Shown here in pieces: positions 17,301-24,650 of a DNA stretch of 39,857 nucleotides. The notes beneath the pieces are model-generated. The model saw only the letters and a program-made list of their open reading frames with translations. It had not been told where the DNA came from and searched no databases. Numbering within the stretch: position 1 is the stretch's first letter; every line of letters begins with the position of its first letter. The position numbers and the translations under genes are program-made. Source of the DNA: CANQBR01 sp964641395 (lineage in GTDB: Bacteria; Bacillota; Negativicutes; Acidaminococcales; Acidaminococcaceae); the NCBI GenBank assembly GCA_964641395.1, contig CAZXKQ010000017.1:1-39857 (forward strand), written 5' to 3'.

Positions 17301-17894
17301 CTGGATCATGTGCTAGCCTCTGGCGAGAACGTGAATGTCATGGTCTTCGATACCGAGGTTTACTCCAACACCGGCGGCCAGTCCTCTAAGTCCACTCCTA
17401 CCGCTGCCATTGCCAAGTTCGCAGCCAGCGGCAAGAAGACGAAGAAGAAAGACCTGGGCATGATGGCTATGAGCTACGGCTATGTCTATGTAGCCCAGAT
17501 CGCCATGGGCGCCGACAAGAACCAGTGCTTGAAGGCCATTGCCGAGGCAGAAGCCTACGAAGGACCCTCCCTGATCATCGCCTACGCCCCCTGCATCAAC
17601 CACGGCTTGAAGGCCGGCATGGGCTGCAGCCAGCTGGAAGAGAAGCGGGCCGTAGACTGTGGCTACTGGGCCACCTACCGTTACAACCCGGCCCTCAAGG
17701 CCCAGGGCAAGAACCCCTTCAGCCTGGACAGCAAGGAGCCTACCGCCAACTTCAGAGAGTTCCTGATGGGCGAGGTTCGTTTCGCCTCCCTGCTGAAGGC
17801 CTTCCCCGGCACTGCCGAGGGCCTCTTCGAGAAGACCGAGGAGGATGCCAAGGAGCGCCTGGCCGGCTACAAGAAGCTGGCTGGCAAGGAATAA
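14382..17894 (+). CDS. nifJ: pyruvate:ferredoxin (flavodoxin) oxidoreductase
   Basis: 1170 aa, the fused single-chain form found in anaerobes. It oxidises pyruvate with CoA to acetyl-CoA and CO2 and reduces ferredoxin or flavodoxin. In order: pyrimidine-binding domain I (AAAYISYAFTDVAAIYPITP) with the acid of VVEMQSEAGASGAVHG; domain II and CoA region; two 4Fe-4S sites near residues 690-755 (CIQCNQCAFVCPHAAIRP, CTGCGNCAQVCP); thiamine diphosphate domain with the proximal-cluster cysteines (GACAGCGETPYAK, NATGCSS) and the GGDGWSYDIGYGGLDH binding motif; C-terminal arm to residue 1170. Length and all cluster ligands match functional enzymes. AGAAGG precedes the ATG. It has its own promoter and terminator, so it is monocistronic. 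Confidence 0.97.
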   Translation: MAHKKTMDGNTAAAYISYAFTDVAAIYPITPSSPMAEAVDEWAAQGTKNLFGQTVRVVEMQSEAGASGAVHGSLQAGALTTTYTASQGLLLMIPNMYKIAGELLPGVFHVSARALATSTLSIFGDHSDVMSCRQTGFAMLAEGSVQEVMDLAGVAHLSAIKGRVPFLNFFDGFRTSHEIQKVEVIDYEDLGKLLDRDAVTAFRQRGLNPDAPVMRGTAQNPDIYFQSREAVNGYYQALPAIVEDYMAQIGKLTGREYHLFNYYGAPDATDVIVIMGSGSETARTVAEALNKDGRKVGVVVVHLYRPFCADRLLAAIPATCQRIAVLDRTKEPGSEGEPLYLDVCGSFYGSGRQVKIVGGRYGLGSKEFLPHDVLAVYDNLAAAEPKNHFTLSINDDLTHTSLPAPAAIDVTAPGTTACKFWGLGSDGTVGANKSAIKIIGDHTDMYAQGYFSYDSKKSGGVTVSHLRFGRSPIMQPYLINAADFVAVHNQSYVTKYNITEGLKKGGNLLLNCNWSPAELDAQLPGQIKRFIAKNGIHLHIIDAVKIAQEIGLGGRINMIMQAAFFKLANIIPVEDAVKYLKEAVEHSYGKKGQNVVDMNNKAIDQGVGAIVEVEVPAAWAEAEDSHAVPATGNEFIDEMLVPMNRLDGDKLPVSTVAKHVDGTFPVGTSAYEKRGIAINVPEWQVANCIQCNQCAFVCPHAAIRPCLTTAEEAAAAPAGLETKPAIGAKGLNFSIVISTLDCTGCGNCAQVCPAPKAKALVMKPLESQLPKAPVWDYAVQKVAPKANPMNKNTVKGVQFEQPLLEFSGACAGCGETPYAKLVTQLFGDRMMIANATGCSSIWGASAPSMPYTTNSKGHGPSWANSLFEDNAEYGLGMCIGVKQAREHAAQAAREILAGEIPEDLRAALTDWVENLNVSEQTRERADALVAALEKYKGGCEKCAALYEQKQFFVKRSHWIFGGDGWSYDIGYGGLDHVLASGENVNVMVFDTEVYSNTGGQSSKSTPTAAIAKFAASGKKTKKKDLGMMAMSYGYVYVAQIAMGADKNQCLKAIAEAEAYEGPSLIIAYAPCINHGLKAGMGCSQLEEKRAVDCGYWATYRYNPALKAQGKNPFSLDSKEPTANFREFLMGEVRFASLLKAFPGTAEGLFEKTEEDAKERLAGYKKLAGKE

Positions 17895-17924
17895 GCCCTC
17901 AGCCCCTAGTTTCCCCCAAAACGG

Positions 17925-17957
17925 AGAGCCGACACCTACGGGTGCCGGCTCTTTTTT
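17925..17957 (+). terminator. intrinsic terminator of nifJ
   Basis: A 12-base stem with one mismatch (17925-17936 with 17941-17952), a TACG tetraloop and a T run to 17957. It separates nifJ from the convergent end of the LPS operon. Confidence 0.9.
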
Positions 17958-17977
17958 GTTGACTGTAAAGTTGTCTC

Positions 17978-18604
17978 CTAGGCCTGCTGCCAGCGGGCCA
18001 GGGTGGCGGCCACCGCCTCCTCCAGCTCCCCCTCCAAGCGCTCCAGCTGGGCGGTGAGGGAGGCGTTAAGCTGCTGATCCCCGGTGAAGGGCAGGTTCAC
18101 CTCCACGTTGAGCCGGGCGCAGCCTAGGGCCGCCCGGGCCAGGAGGGCGGCGCACACGGCGTCGCTGAGCAGCTGGGGATTGCCTAGCACTGCCATACGC
18201 TGGGCAATGCAGGCGCAGTCCCGGGCCTTGGCGGCGATCTCCAGGGGCACCTGGGCCGCTGCCACTGCCGCCTGGCGGCTGGCCTGCTGCCGCCGGGCCC
18301 TCTCCTCCTCCGTCCCCTTCGGCAGCTTGTACACCGCCATGAAGCCGGCGAAGGCCGCCGCATCTGCCTCGATGAGGCCTAAAAAGTCCTGGCTCAGCCC
18401 CTCCGCCCTGGCTACCAGGGGAGCCACCTCCCCCTCTACCGCGGCGAACTTAGCCTTGCCCAGGGTGAGATTGCCGCACATGGCCCCTAGGGCTGCGGCC
18501 AGGGCCCCCGCCAGGGCGGCCGCTCCCCCGCCTCCCGGGGTGGGCGCCTTGCTGGCCAGGGCTGCTAAAAAAGCTTCCAAGGACTGCCGTCCTACCTCTG
18601 CCAT
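17978..18604 (-). CDS. fchA: cyclodeaminase/cyclohydrolase family protein (FTCD_C/FchA-like)
   Basis: 208 aa from ATG 18604, which follows a strong AGGAGGAGG; an upstream in-frame start would run through the intergenic gap. The all-helical fold of formiminotransferase-cyclodeaminase C domains is recognisable from LEAFLAALASKAPTPGGGGAAALAGALAAALGAMCGNLT (given here in pieces: the APTPGGGG loop binds folate) and the later LIEADAAAFAGFM and GNPQLLSDA segments. Relatives act as methenyl-THF cyclohydrolase or formimino-THF cyclodeaminase, so it probably serves one-carbon metabolism in amino-acid fermentation. It is the last gene of the LPS operon, 34 bases after the RNase H-fold gene; no link to LPS is known. 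Confidence 0.85.
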   Translation of the reverse strand: MAEVGRQSLEAFLAALASKAPTPGGGGAAALAGALAAALGAMCGNLTLGKAKFAAVEGEVAPLVARAEGLSQDFLGLIEADAAAFAGFMAVYKLPKGTEEERARRQQASRQAAVAAAQVPLEIAAKARDCACIAQRMAVLGNPQLLSDAVCAALLARAALGCARLNVEVNLPFTGDQQLNASLTAQLERLEGELEEAVAATLARWQQA

Positions 18605-18638
18605 AGTCCTTCCTCCTCCTGTTAAAAAAGGCAGCCTG

Positions 18639-19073
18639 CTAGCTGCCCTCCTGTCCACCTTGCAGATAACGCCGGGCCAACACCAGGGCCGCATAGGCGT
18701 CCAAGGGCCCTGCCGGCAGCAAGAGCCCCCGGGGTACCAGCCGCCGCCAGCCCTGGGGCGGGTTCAGCTGGTAGTAGAGCCGCCGCGCCTCCTCGCTGCT
18801 GTGTCCCTCTGCCACTAAGTGGAGGGGCAGCCGGGGCCACTGGACCTGCAGCACCGCCCCCACCGCCTGATGGTTGGTGCCGTCTCCCAGCAGCAGGGCG
18901 GTGAGCTCCTGCTCCGGGGGGAGGGCAGCCTCCAGCCGGGCCAGGCCGGCAGCCAGCTGGGTGGTGGGCAGCACCTGGAGCAACACTGGTCGAACCTGGC
19001 CGGCTGCCGCCTCTACCAGGGCCAGACCTGTCTTCTCCCGGCCGGGATCCACTGCTAGCAAGTACTCAGCCAT
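18639..19073 (-). CDS. YqgF/RuvX-like RNase H-fold protein
   Basis: 144 aa. The N-terminal AVDPGREKTGLALV strand has the first catalytic acid (D9). A second acid lies in LVAEGHSSEEARRLYY (E89) and a third in GPLDAYAALVLARR (D125), matching the D-E-D layout of RuvC/YqgF nucleases. The family is annotated as pre-16S rRNA-processing nuclease-like, but this is a divergent member and the true YqgF is probably elsewhere. Its start overlaps the stop of the DUF3084 gene by eight bases. The pairing of DUF3084 with an RNase H-fold protein hints at a joint role that I cannot name. Confidence 0.75.
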   Translation of the reverse strand: MAEYLLAVDPGREKTGLALVEAAAGQVRPVLLQVLPTTQLAAGLARLEAALPPEQELTALLLGDGTNHQAVGAVLQVQWPRLPLHLVAEGHSSEEARRLYYQLNPPQGWRRLVPRGLLLPAGPLDAYAALVLARRYLQGGQEGS

Positions 19074-20214
19074 TGACCTGCTCCACCACTAAGCGCACCC
19101 GCACCGGCCCGGCGGTGTTGATATCCTCCCGGGCGTAGGCCTTCACCACTACCCTGCCGCCTCCCAGGCGGTGGATGTAGGTGCTGGCCTCGATGAGGGT
19201 GGCTGCGTCCATACTGCCCACCTTGCCGGTGAGGGGATCGGGAAGCACCCCTGCCCCTACCGCTTTGTGGTTCACATTGCTTAAAAAGTTCATCAAAAGG
19301 GCGTCGTAGCTGCCCTTGGCGGCATCCACCCTGCCTAGGTCGTACTCGGCGGCATAGATCAGCTCATCCTTGGCGAAGACCAGCTTGTTGTCGGCGATCT
19401 CGATTTCGCAGGCCACCAGCTCCCCCAGGATGATGTTGCCCAGGGTGCGCAGCCGCACCACCTTGTCCGCCTTGCTCTGATCCAGGGTGGCCAGGGCCTG
19501 GCTGACGCTTTCGGAGCTGATGAGGATGGCCTGGAGCTTCTTACCCTCCTCTTCCTTGATCCGCAGGCGGGTCAAAACGGCGCTGTTGCCCCGCTGCAAG
19601 AGCTGGTTCAACTGCTGGATGTTTTCCTCGTGGCTGCGGCCGCCCCGCATGATGGTGGCGTAAACCACCTCGCCGCTGCGGTAGAAGACCTGCCCCTCCC
19701 GCAGGGTCTGCAGGCCTTGGCGCAGCCGCTGGGTGTTTTCCTCCAGCTCCTGCACCTCCCCGGTGAGCTTTTCCCGGGCGGTGGTCAGCTGCTCCACCTC
19801 TCCCTGGGCCTGGCTGTACTTGCCGTTCAACCAGGCTACCCGGCCTTCCAGCCGCTCCAGCTCTGCCTGGTCCGTCTTGATCACCTGGTCCAGCTGGGCC
19901 AGGTTCTGCTGGGCCTGCTCCAGGCTCTGGGCCGCCGTGGCCTTCTCCCTGTTCAGGGTGCGCAGCTCCTGCTGCAGCCGCTCCATGCCGAAGAGGGCGG
20001 TACGGGCGCTCTCCGAGGCTACGGCCATGACGCCGATGGTGAGGACGGAGATGATGATGCCGCTAACGATGCTCAGCAGGGTGCCGGTGTGCCGAGGCCG
20101 CAGCCCTAGCACCGACAGCTTCTGCTTGCCGATCTTGCTGCCTAGTTTATCCGCCACATAGGCGATGAAGCCGCCTACCACGGCCATGACCACTATCAAT
20201 CTCAGTCCAACCAT
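19066..20214 (-). CDS. DUF3084 domain protein, membrane-anchored coiled coil
   Basis: 382 aa. Two N-terminal transmembrane helices (about 4-20 and 43-66) are separated by a basic cytoplasmic loop (KLGSKIGKQKLSVLGLRPRH). A long coiled coil follows (about 75-170), rich in Gln, Glu and Leu. The remainder is a globular region with the DUF3084 pattern GQVFYRSGEVVYATIMRGG and a C-terminal VRVRLVVEQ strand. The architecture suggests an inner-membrane scaffold; no function is established. It lies 25 bases after the Lpt permease gene, which places it with outer-membrane biogenesis. The ATG has only a G-rich ribosome site. Confidence 0.8.
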   Translation of the reverse strand: MVGLRLIVVMAVVGGFIAYVADKLGSKIGKQKLSVLGLRPRHTGTLLSIVSGIIISVLTIGVMAVASESARTALFGMERLQQELRTLNREKATAAQSLEQAQQNLAQLDQVIKTDQAELERLEGRVAWLNGKYSQAQGEVEQLTTAREKLTGEVQELEENTQRLRQGLQTLREGQVFYRSGEVVYATIMRGGRSHEENIQQLNQLLQRGNSAVLTRLRIKEEEGKKLQAILISSESVSQALATLDQSKADKVVRLRTLGNIILGELVACEIEIADNKLVFAKDELIYAAEYDLGRVDAAKGSYDALLMNFLSNVNHKAVGAGVLPDPLTGKVGSMDAATLIEASTYIHRLGGGRVVVKAYAREDINTAGPVRVRLVVEQVNG

Positions 20215-20239
20215 GCTCTACGCCCCCGTCAGAGGTACC

Positions 20240-21331
20240 CTAAACGTTTTTCTTCTTCATCAAGTAGCAGCCTACGATCAGACAGAGGATGTTAGGCAGG
20301 CTGCAGGCCAGCAGGGGGTTCATTAGGCCCCCCTTGCCTAGGCCGCTGGTCAGGGCCATCACTGCGTAGTAGAGGAAGATGACGATGATGGAAATGCCCA
20401 GGCCGATGCTGGAAGAGGTGCGCTGCTTCTGGGTGCCCAGGGCGGAGCCGATCATGGCGAAGAAGAAGCTGGCCAGGGGTATGGAGACCCGCATGTAGAT
20501 TTCGCACCACTGTTTGGCGGTGGACTGCTTCTGCCTATCCATCATCCGGATCTGCTCCCGCAGCTCGGCTATGGTCATCTCCTCCGGATCCTTCTGCTCC
20601 CAGGAGATCTGGCGAGGGGAGACGTCTACCGGCAGGATCTGCTCCACGAAGTGGGCGCTGGACTGGACTCCCTCGTCCTCCCCGATGGTGTAGACCATGC
20701 CGTCCAGGATCCGCCAGTGGCCCTGCTGCCAGTAGCCCTCCTTGGCGGTCTGGATGCGGGCGATGTGGCCCTTCTCAAACTCTTCGATGGTAATCCCTTC
20801 CATCCGCCCCTTCTCCTCGTCAAACTTGCGGGCGTAGGTGATCCGCTGATCCCGGCTGCTGAAGGATTTGATGATGATGTGGTCCTGGCTGGTAGGCCGG
20901 CTGTTGTGCCGTATCTCGTAGCTGAGGATCTGGCTGGCCCTGGCCTTGGAGGGGGGCACCACCTTCTCCGCCCACACCAGGCTGAACATGCTGACCACGA
21001 AGCCTACCACCAGCACTGGGGCCACCACCCGGTAGTAGCTGATGCCGCTGGCCTTCATGGCCACGATCTCGCTAGAGCCGGACAGCTTGCCGAAGGCCAT
21101 CAGGGCCGCCAGCAACATGGACATGGGGAAGGTGTAGTTGATAATCTCCGGCAGGTTGTAGAGGAAGAAGCGGGCCACCGTCTCGAAAGAGGCCCCGTAC
21201 TTAGTGATGTACTGGGTGATCTTGTAGAGCATGGTGCTGGCTATGAAGATGCTGCTGAAGGCCGCGATGCCGAAGATGAAGGGATAGAGCAACTCCTTCA
21301 GCACATAGCGGTCTAAGATACGGATTTGCAT
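20240..21331 (-). CDS. LptF/LptG family LPS export permease
   Basis: 363 aa. Six transmembrane helices fall in two groups of three (about 12-35, 52-75, 100-120 and about 275-355) around a periplasmic beta-jellyroll domain (about 130-260). This is the YjgP/YjgQ layout. With LptB it forms the inner-membrane ABC exporter that lifts LPS out of the membrane towards LptC and LptA. LPYF-like gate residues are not called. Enterobacteria have two different permeases (LptF and LptG); only this one is in the operon, so it may form a homodimer or pair with a partner elsewhere. GGAGG lies nine bases before the ATG; the gene starts 11 bases after lptB. Confidence 0.92.
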   Translation of the reverse strand: MQIRILDRYVLKELLYPFIFGIAAFSSIFIASTMLYKITQYITKYGASFETVARFFLYNLPEIINYTFPMSMLLAALMAFGKLSGSSEIVAMKASGISYYRVVAPVLVVGFVVSMFSLVWAEKVVPPSKARASQILSYEIRHNSRPTSQDHIIIKSFSSRDQRITYARKFDEEKGRMEGITIEEFEKGHIARIQTAKEGYWQQGHWRILDGMVYTIGEDEGVQSSAHFVEQILPVDVSPRQISWEQKDPEEMTIAELREQIRMMDRQKQSTAKQWCEIYMRVSIPLASFFFAMIGSALGTQKQRTSSSIGLGISIIVIFLYYAVMALTSGLGKGGLMNPLLACSLPNILCLIVGCYLMKKKNV

Positions 21332-21342
21332 GGCCGTCCTCC

Positions 21343-22062
21343 CTACATGGTAAATTTGTCGCCTAAATAGAACTTGCGGGCCACTGGATCGTTGGCGATG
21401 TGCTCACTGTCCCCGTGGAGCAGAATCTTGCCAGAGGCCAGGATGTAGGCCTTGTCCACGATGGTCAGGGTCTCCCGCACGTTGTGGTCGGTGATCAGGA
21501 TGCCTATGCCCCGCTGGGAGAGATGGGCGATCATCCCCTGCAGGTCCGCCACCGCTATAGGGTCGATGCCGGCAAAGGGCTCGTCCAGGAGGATGAAGGC
21601 AGGATCAGTGGCCAGGGCCCGGGCTATCTCCACCCGCCGCCGCTCGCCGCCGGAGATGGCCATGCCTAGGCTCTTGCGCACGTCCCCTAGGTTGAACTCT
21701 TCGATGAGGGCGTTCATCTTCTCCCGCTGCTCCTCCGGGCTCAGGGAGGTGGTCTCCAGGATGGCCAGCAGGTTATCCTCCACCGTCAGCTTGCTGAACA
21801 CCGAGGCCTCCTGGGGCAGGTAGCCGATGCCGCGGCGGGCCCGCTGGTACATGGAGAGGTGGCTGATGTCCTGGCCGTCTACCAGCACCCGGCCCCCGTC
21901 CGGCCGCTCCAGGCCCACGATCATGTAGAAGATGGTGGTCTTGCCGGCCCCGTTAGGCCCTAAGAGGCCTACGATGCTCCCCTGCTCCACCTGGATGCTG
22001 GCCTCGTCCACCACCCGGCGGCCGTTGTAGATTTTTACCAAGTTCTCTGTCTGGATAATCAC
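21343..22062 (-). CDS. lptB: LPS export ABC transporter ATP-binding protein
   Basis: 239 aa, the usual LptB length. Walker A GPNGAGKTT (35-43), Q-loop in GYLPQEASVF, signature SGGERRRVEIARAL, Walker B FILLDEPFAGIDP and the H-loop TDHNVRETL are all intact. It dimerises under the LptFG-type permease and powers LPS extraction. The start is GTG with AGGAGC eight bases upstream, 22 bases after the lptA stop. Confidence 0.96.
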   Translation of the reverse strand: MIIQTENLVKIYNGRRVVDEASIQVEQGSIVGLLGPNGAGKTTIFYMIVGLERPDGGRVLVDGQDISHLSMYQRARRGIGYLPQEASVFSKLTVEDNLLAILETTSLSPEEQREKMNALIEEFNLGDVRKSLGMAISGGERRRVEIARALATDPAFILLDEPFAGIDPIAVADLQGMIAHLSQRGIGILITDHNVRETLTIVDKAYILASGKILLHGDSEHIANDPVARKFYLGDKFTM

Positions 22063-22084
22063 AGTCTTGCTCCTAGAGGCCGGC

Positions 22085-23218
22085 TTATTCTAAGCTTCTG
22101 ATCCGGTTGGCTGCCTGCTCCGGGCTTTCGATGGAAGGCTCTGGTGCCTCAGGGAGGGCGTCAGCCTGCTCCTGGCCGCTGGTGGCAGCCTGGTCTTCAG
22201 TAGCCGCCTCCTCTGGGCTGGCTGCCGCCTGGCCCTCGCCAGTCACAGCCTCCCCTGAACCGGCTGCCGCCTGGCCCTCGCCAGCCACAGCCCCCTCAGA
22301 ACCGGCTCCCTCGCCGACCACGGCCTGGTCAGAGGCGGGGGCTGCCATGCCCTCTTCTGCCGCCTTAGCAGCCTCTTCCTCAGCCTTCTTGGCCGCATCC
22401 CGCTTAGCCCGGTAGCTGTCCAGGATGCCCAGCTCCTGCTTAGGCTCTGCCGGAGCTGCCTCAGCCGGGGCGGCCTGGGCCTCCTCTTCCTGTTCTGGTA
22501 TGTAGATTATCTTCACCTTGCCGTTGGCGGCGGCCTGGCTGTTGTTAGTCAGCCGCAGCTTGTTGCCTTGGACCAGGTTGCCGTCCTGTACCGCCTTGGC
22601 ATGGCCGATGAGGTCCAGCACCCCGCCGTCCCTCTTAGTGTCGTATACCACCTGGTCGGCGCTGCCGCTCATCTTGCGGGCGGGGCTGTCGAAGGTGACG
22701 TTATCGTAGGCATGGGCGATGCCGGTGGCTAGGTTGTAGTCGATCTTCCTGGCATCCATCACGCTGCCGTCCACGTCGGTGAGCTTGGCCCAGCCGCCGA
22801 TGGTCTCCGCGTATTGGCGCTTCTTAAAATAGTCCACCCTGGGAGCGGTAAGGGTCTTCCCCTCCTTGCTCAGCAGGGCCCCTCCCCGGGCCGTCATATC
22901 GTCCTGGTTGTAGACGATGAACTCTTCGCACTCGATGTGGGCCCCGTCCCGGTCTGCCACTACCTTGCCCTTCAGGATGCCGCTCATATCCTTGCTGTTG
23001 AAGGTGGCCTCCTCTCCCCGGGCGGTGCCTAGGTTGTCGGCCAGCACTACGTGGCCCCGGGCCCTGCCTTCGCCAGTCTCCACATCGTATTCTAGTTCGT
23101 CAGCCGTAACGCTGTACTTGTTGCTACCCGGCTCTGCCGCATAGACCACTGCGGTCATGGCCGCCATAAGCAGCAAGAGGCCTAGGCCGCTGCGCCAAGC
23201 CTGCTTCATCCCCATCAT
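22085..23218 (-). CDS. lptA: LptA/OstA-like periplasmic LPS-binding protein with long C-terminal extension
   Basis: 377 aa, about twice the length of enterobacterial LptA (about 185). The signal peptide is residues 1-28, with probable cleavage after VVYAA. Residues about 30-240 form OstA_N-type beta-jellyroll repeats (YSVTADELEYDVETGEGRA, GILKGKVVADRDGAHIEC, SGSADQVVYDTKRDGGVL). The rest (about 245-377) is a low-complexity Ala/Glu/Gly region containing a helix-forming KRDAAKKAEEEAAKAAEEG stretch and a 14-residue repeat encoded by tandem DNA repeats. LptA bridges LptC to the outer membrane. Start and stop overlap neighbours (ATGA with lptC). The extension may reach through the peptidoglycan or bind it; that is inference. 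Confidence 0.9.
   Translation of the reverse strand: MMGMKQAWRSGLGLLLLMAAMTAVVYAAEPGSNKYSVTADELEYDVETGEGRARGHVVLADNLGTARGEEATFNSKDMSGILKGKVVADRDGAHIECEEFIVYNQDDMTARGGALLSKEGKTLTAPRVDYFKKRQYAETIGGWAKLTDVDGSVMDARKIDYNLATGIAHAYDNVTFDSPARKMSGSADQVVYDTKRDGGVLDLIGHAKAVQDGNLVQGNKLRLTNNSQAAANGKVKIIYIPEQEEEAQAAPAEAAPAEPKQELGILDSYRAKRDAAKKAEEEAAKAAEEGMAAPASDQAVVGEGAGSEGAVAGEGQAAAGSGEAVTGEGQAAASPEEAATEDQAATSGQEQADALPEAPEPSIESPEQAANRIRSLE
22220..22303 (-). repeat. 42-bp tandem repeat inside lptA
   Basis: Two near-identical 42-base units (22220-22261 and 22262-22303) and a degenerate third from 22304. Each unit encodes 14 residues (pattern GS-x-EAV-x-GEGQAAA). The unit is a multiple of three, so copy-number change would keep the frame. 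Confidence 0.85.
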
Positions 23219-23772
23219 TGCATCCCGCCTTTCTCTACCTTGGCCTTACCCTTCATTTTAAAATGCTTGAACTCGGTGGTAGTCACTATTTCATTGCCGG
23301 TGGCCCGCCACTCATCCTTGGTGATGTCTACGTGGCCATGGGCGCTGAGCAGCTCCTTGTTCTGGTCGTAGTCCACCCGGTCCGCCTTCAGCACCCCTCC
23401 GCTGGAGAGGACGGCCACTACCCGGCCTTGGAGGCGGAAATCGTTCTTCCCCAGCAGGACCCGGCCCCCGTCAGCCTTGATGTCCAGCACGCTGCCGTCC
23501 TTGCGGTAGACCTGGCCCTTGATGCCCTTCAAAAGCACCGCATTGCCCGCAGCCTGGCGCTGGGCCTCCGCCACATGGAACTCCCACAGCTTGGCGCCGC
23601 CCTGTTCCCGCTGCAACACTGTATTCTTCACCACTGCACTGACCTGGGGTCCCGCTTCCTGCTGTTGCTGGGGGACGGAGCCGCTCTGGTAGAGCCAGGT
23701 GATGACGCCGGCGGCTATGGCCAGGCCGCAGGCGATGCCCAAGAGGGCCTTCTTATTCTCTAACAAGCTCAA
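23215..23772 (-). CDS. lptC: LPS export system protein LptC
   Basis: 185 aa from TTG 23772. The start choice rests on the GGAGGAGG just upstream and a TTGA overlap with the stop of the acyltransferase gene; an ATG 45 bases further upstream has no ribosome site. A single N-terminal transmembrane helix (about residues 9-28) anchors a periplasmic beta-jellyroll domain (KLWEFHVAEAQRQ, DGSVLDIKADGGRVLL, LKADRVDYDQNKELLSAHG). LptC receives LPS from the inner-membrane complex and passes it to LptA, the next gene. Confidence 0.88.
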   Translation of the reverse strand: MSLLENKKALLGIACGLAIAAGVITWLYQSGSVPQQQQEAGPQVSAVVKNTVLQREQGGAKLWEFHVAEAQRQAAGNAVLLKGIKGQVYRKDGSVLDIKADGGRVLLGKNDFRLQGRVVAVLSSGGVLKADRVDYDQNKELLSAHGHVDITKDEWRATGNEIVTTTEFKHFKMKGKAKVEKGGMQ

Positions 23773-24650
23773 TCTGCCTCCTCCTGGTAGGGAGTGTTCC
23801 AACGGTGCTGGAACCACAGCCAGTTGTCTGGGTATTCTTTGATAACCTCTTCCACCACCTGGGTGTAGGCCAGGGTGATGCGCAGGTCGTCCGCCCGCCT
23901 GTCTCCCGTGTCTTCGTAGCGGATGGGATCCTTGACGATGGCCTGGTGGCCGTAGCCGTCCGGCCGCCGCACGATGAAGATGGGGATGAGGGGGGCGTGG
24001 AACTTACGGGCGAAGTAGGCCGGCCCCTGGGGGGTGGAGGCCATCTTCCCCAGGAAGGGGACGAAGATGCCGTCGTAGCCCCCGTCCTGGTCGGCGATGA
24101 GCCCCAGCATGCGGCCCTTCTTCATGGCCCGGGCGCAGCCTAGGATCTCGTTGGTGCCTCGGGAGAAGATCTCCTGGCCCACCCCACGGCGCAGCTCGTT
24201 CATAAAGTCGCTGTACACCCGGTTAGGCTGGGGCTTCTCTACGGCGCTGAGAGGGAAGCCGTTGAGGGCCAGGGCCGCCCCCAGCCACTCCCAGTTGTCC
24301 AGGTGGCAGGCTAGCATCACTACGCCCCGGCCTTCGCTGAGGGTATCCCACAGCAGCTGGGGCCGGTCGAAGCTCACCAGGCCCCGGATGTTGTCCTTGT
24401 TGAGGGCCGGCAGGTAGAGGAGCTCCAGGGCGGTGATGCCCAGCTGGTGGAAGAGCCGCCTGATGACGGCCTCCGCCTGCTCCTGGCTGTAGCCCAGCCG
24501 CTCCCTGATGGTGGCCTCGGCCCGCAGCCGCTGCTTCTTGGCGATGTAGTAGTAGAGGCGGCCTACCCCCTTGCCTAGCAGCACCAGGGCCCGATAAGGC
24601 AGGAGGCAGACTAGGAAGCTGAGCCCCTTCAAAGAGTAGTATAAAAGCAT
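23769..24650 (-). CDS. lpxL: lysophospholipid/lipid A late acyltransferase (LpxL/HtrB family)
   Basis: 293 aa. There is an N-terminal membrane segment (about 5-28), the catalytic HX4(D/E) motif in ACHLDNWEWLG near residue 115, the ADQDGGYDGIFVPFLGK block and the WLWFQHRW C-terminal motif. Family members add a secondary acyl chain from acyl-ACP to Kdo2-lipid IVA. Only one acyltransferase of this type is in the operon, so whether it gives penta- or hexa-acyl lipid A is unknown. It abuts kdsC with no gap and overlaps lptC. Confidence 0.9.
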   Translation of the reverse strand: MLLYYSLKGLSFLVCLLPYRALVLLGKGVGRLYYYIAKKQRLRAEATIRERLGYSQEQAEAVIRRLFHQLGITALELLYLPALNKDNIRGLVSFDRPQLLWDTLSEGRGVVMLACHLDNWEWLGAALALNGFPLSAVEKPQPNRVYSDFMNELRRGVGQEIFSRGTNEILGCARAMKKGRMLGLIADQDGGYDGIFVPFLGKMASTPQGPAYFARKFHAPLIPIFIVRRPDGYGHQAIVKDPIRYEDTGDRRADDLRITLAYTQVVEEVIKEYPDNWLWFQHRWNTPYQEEAD

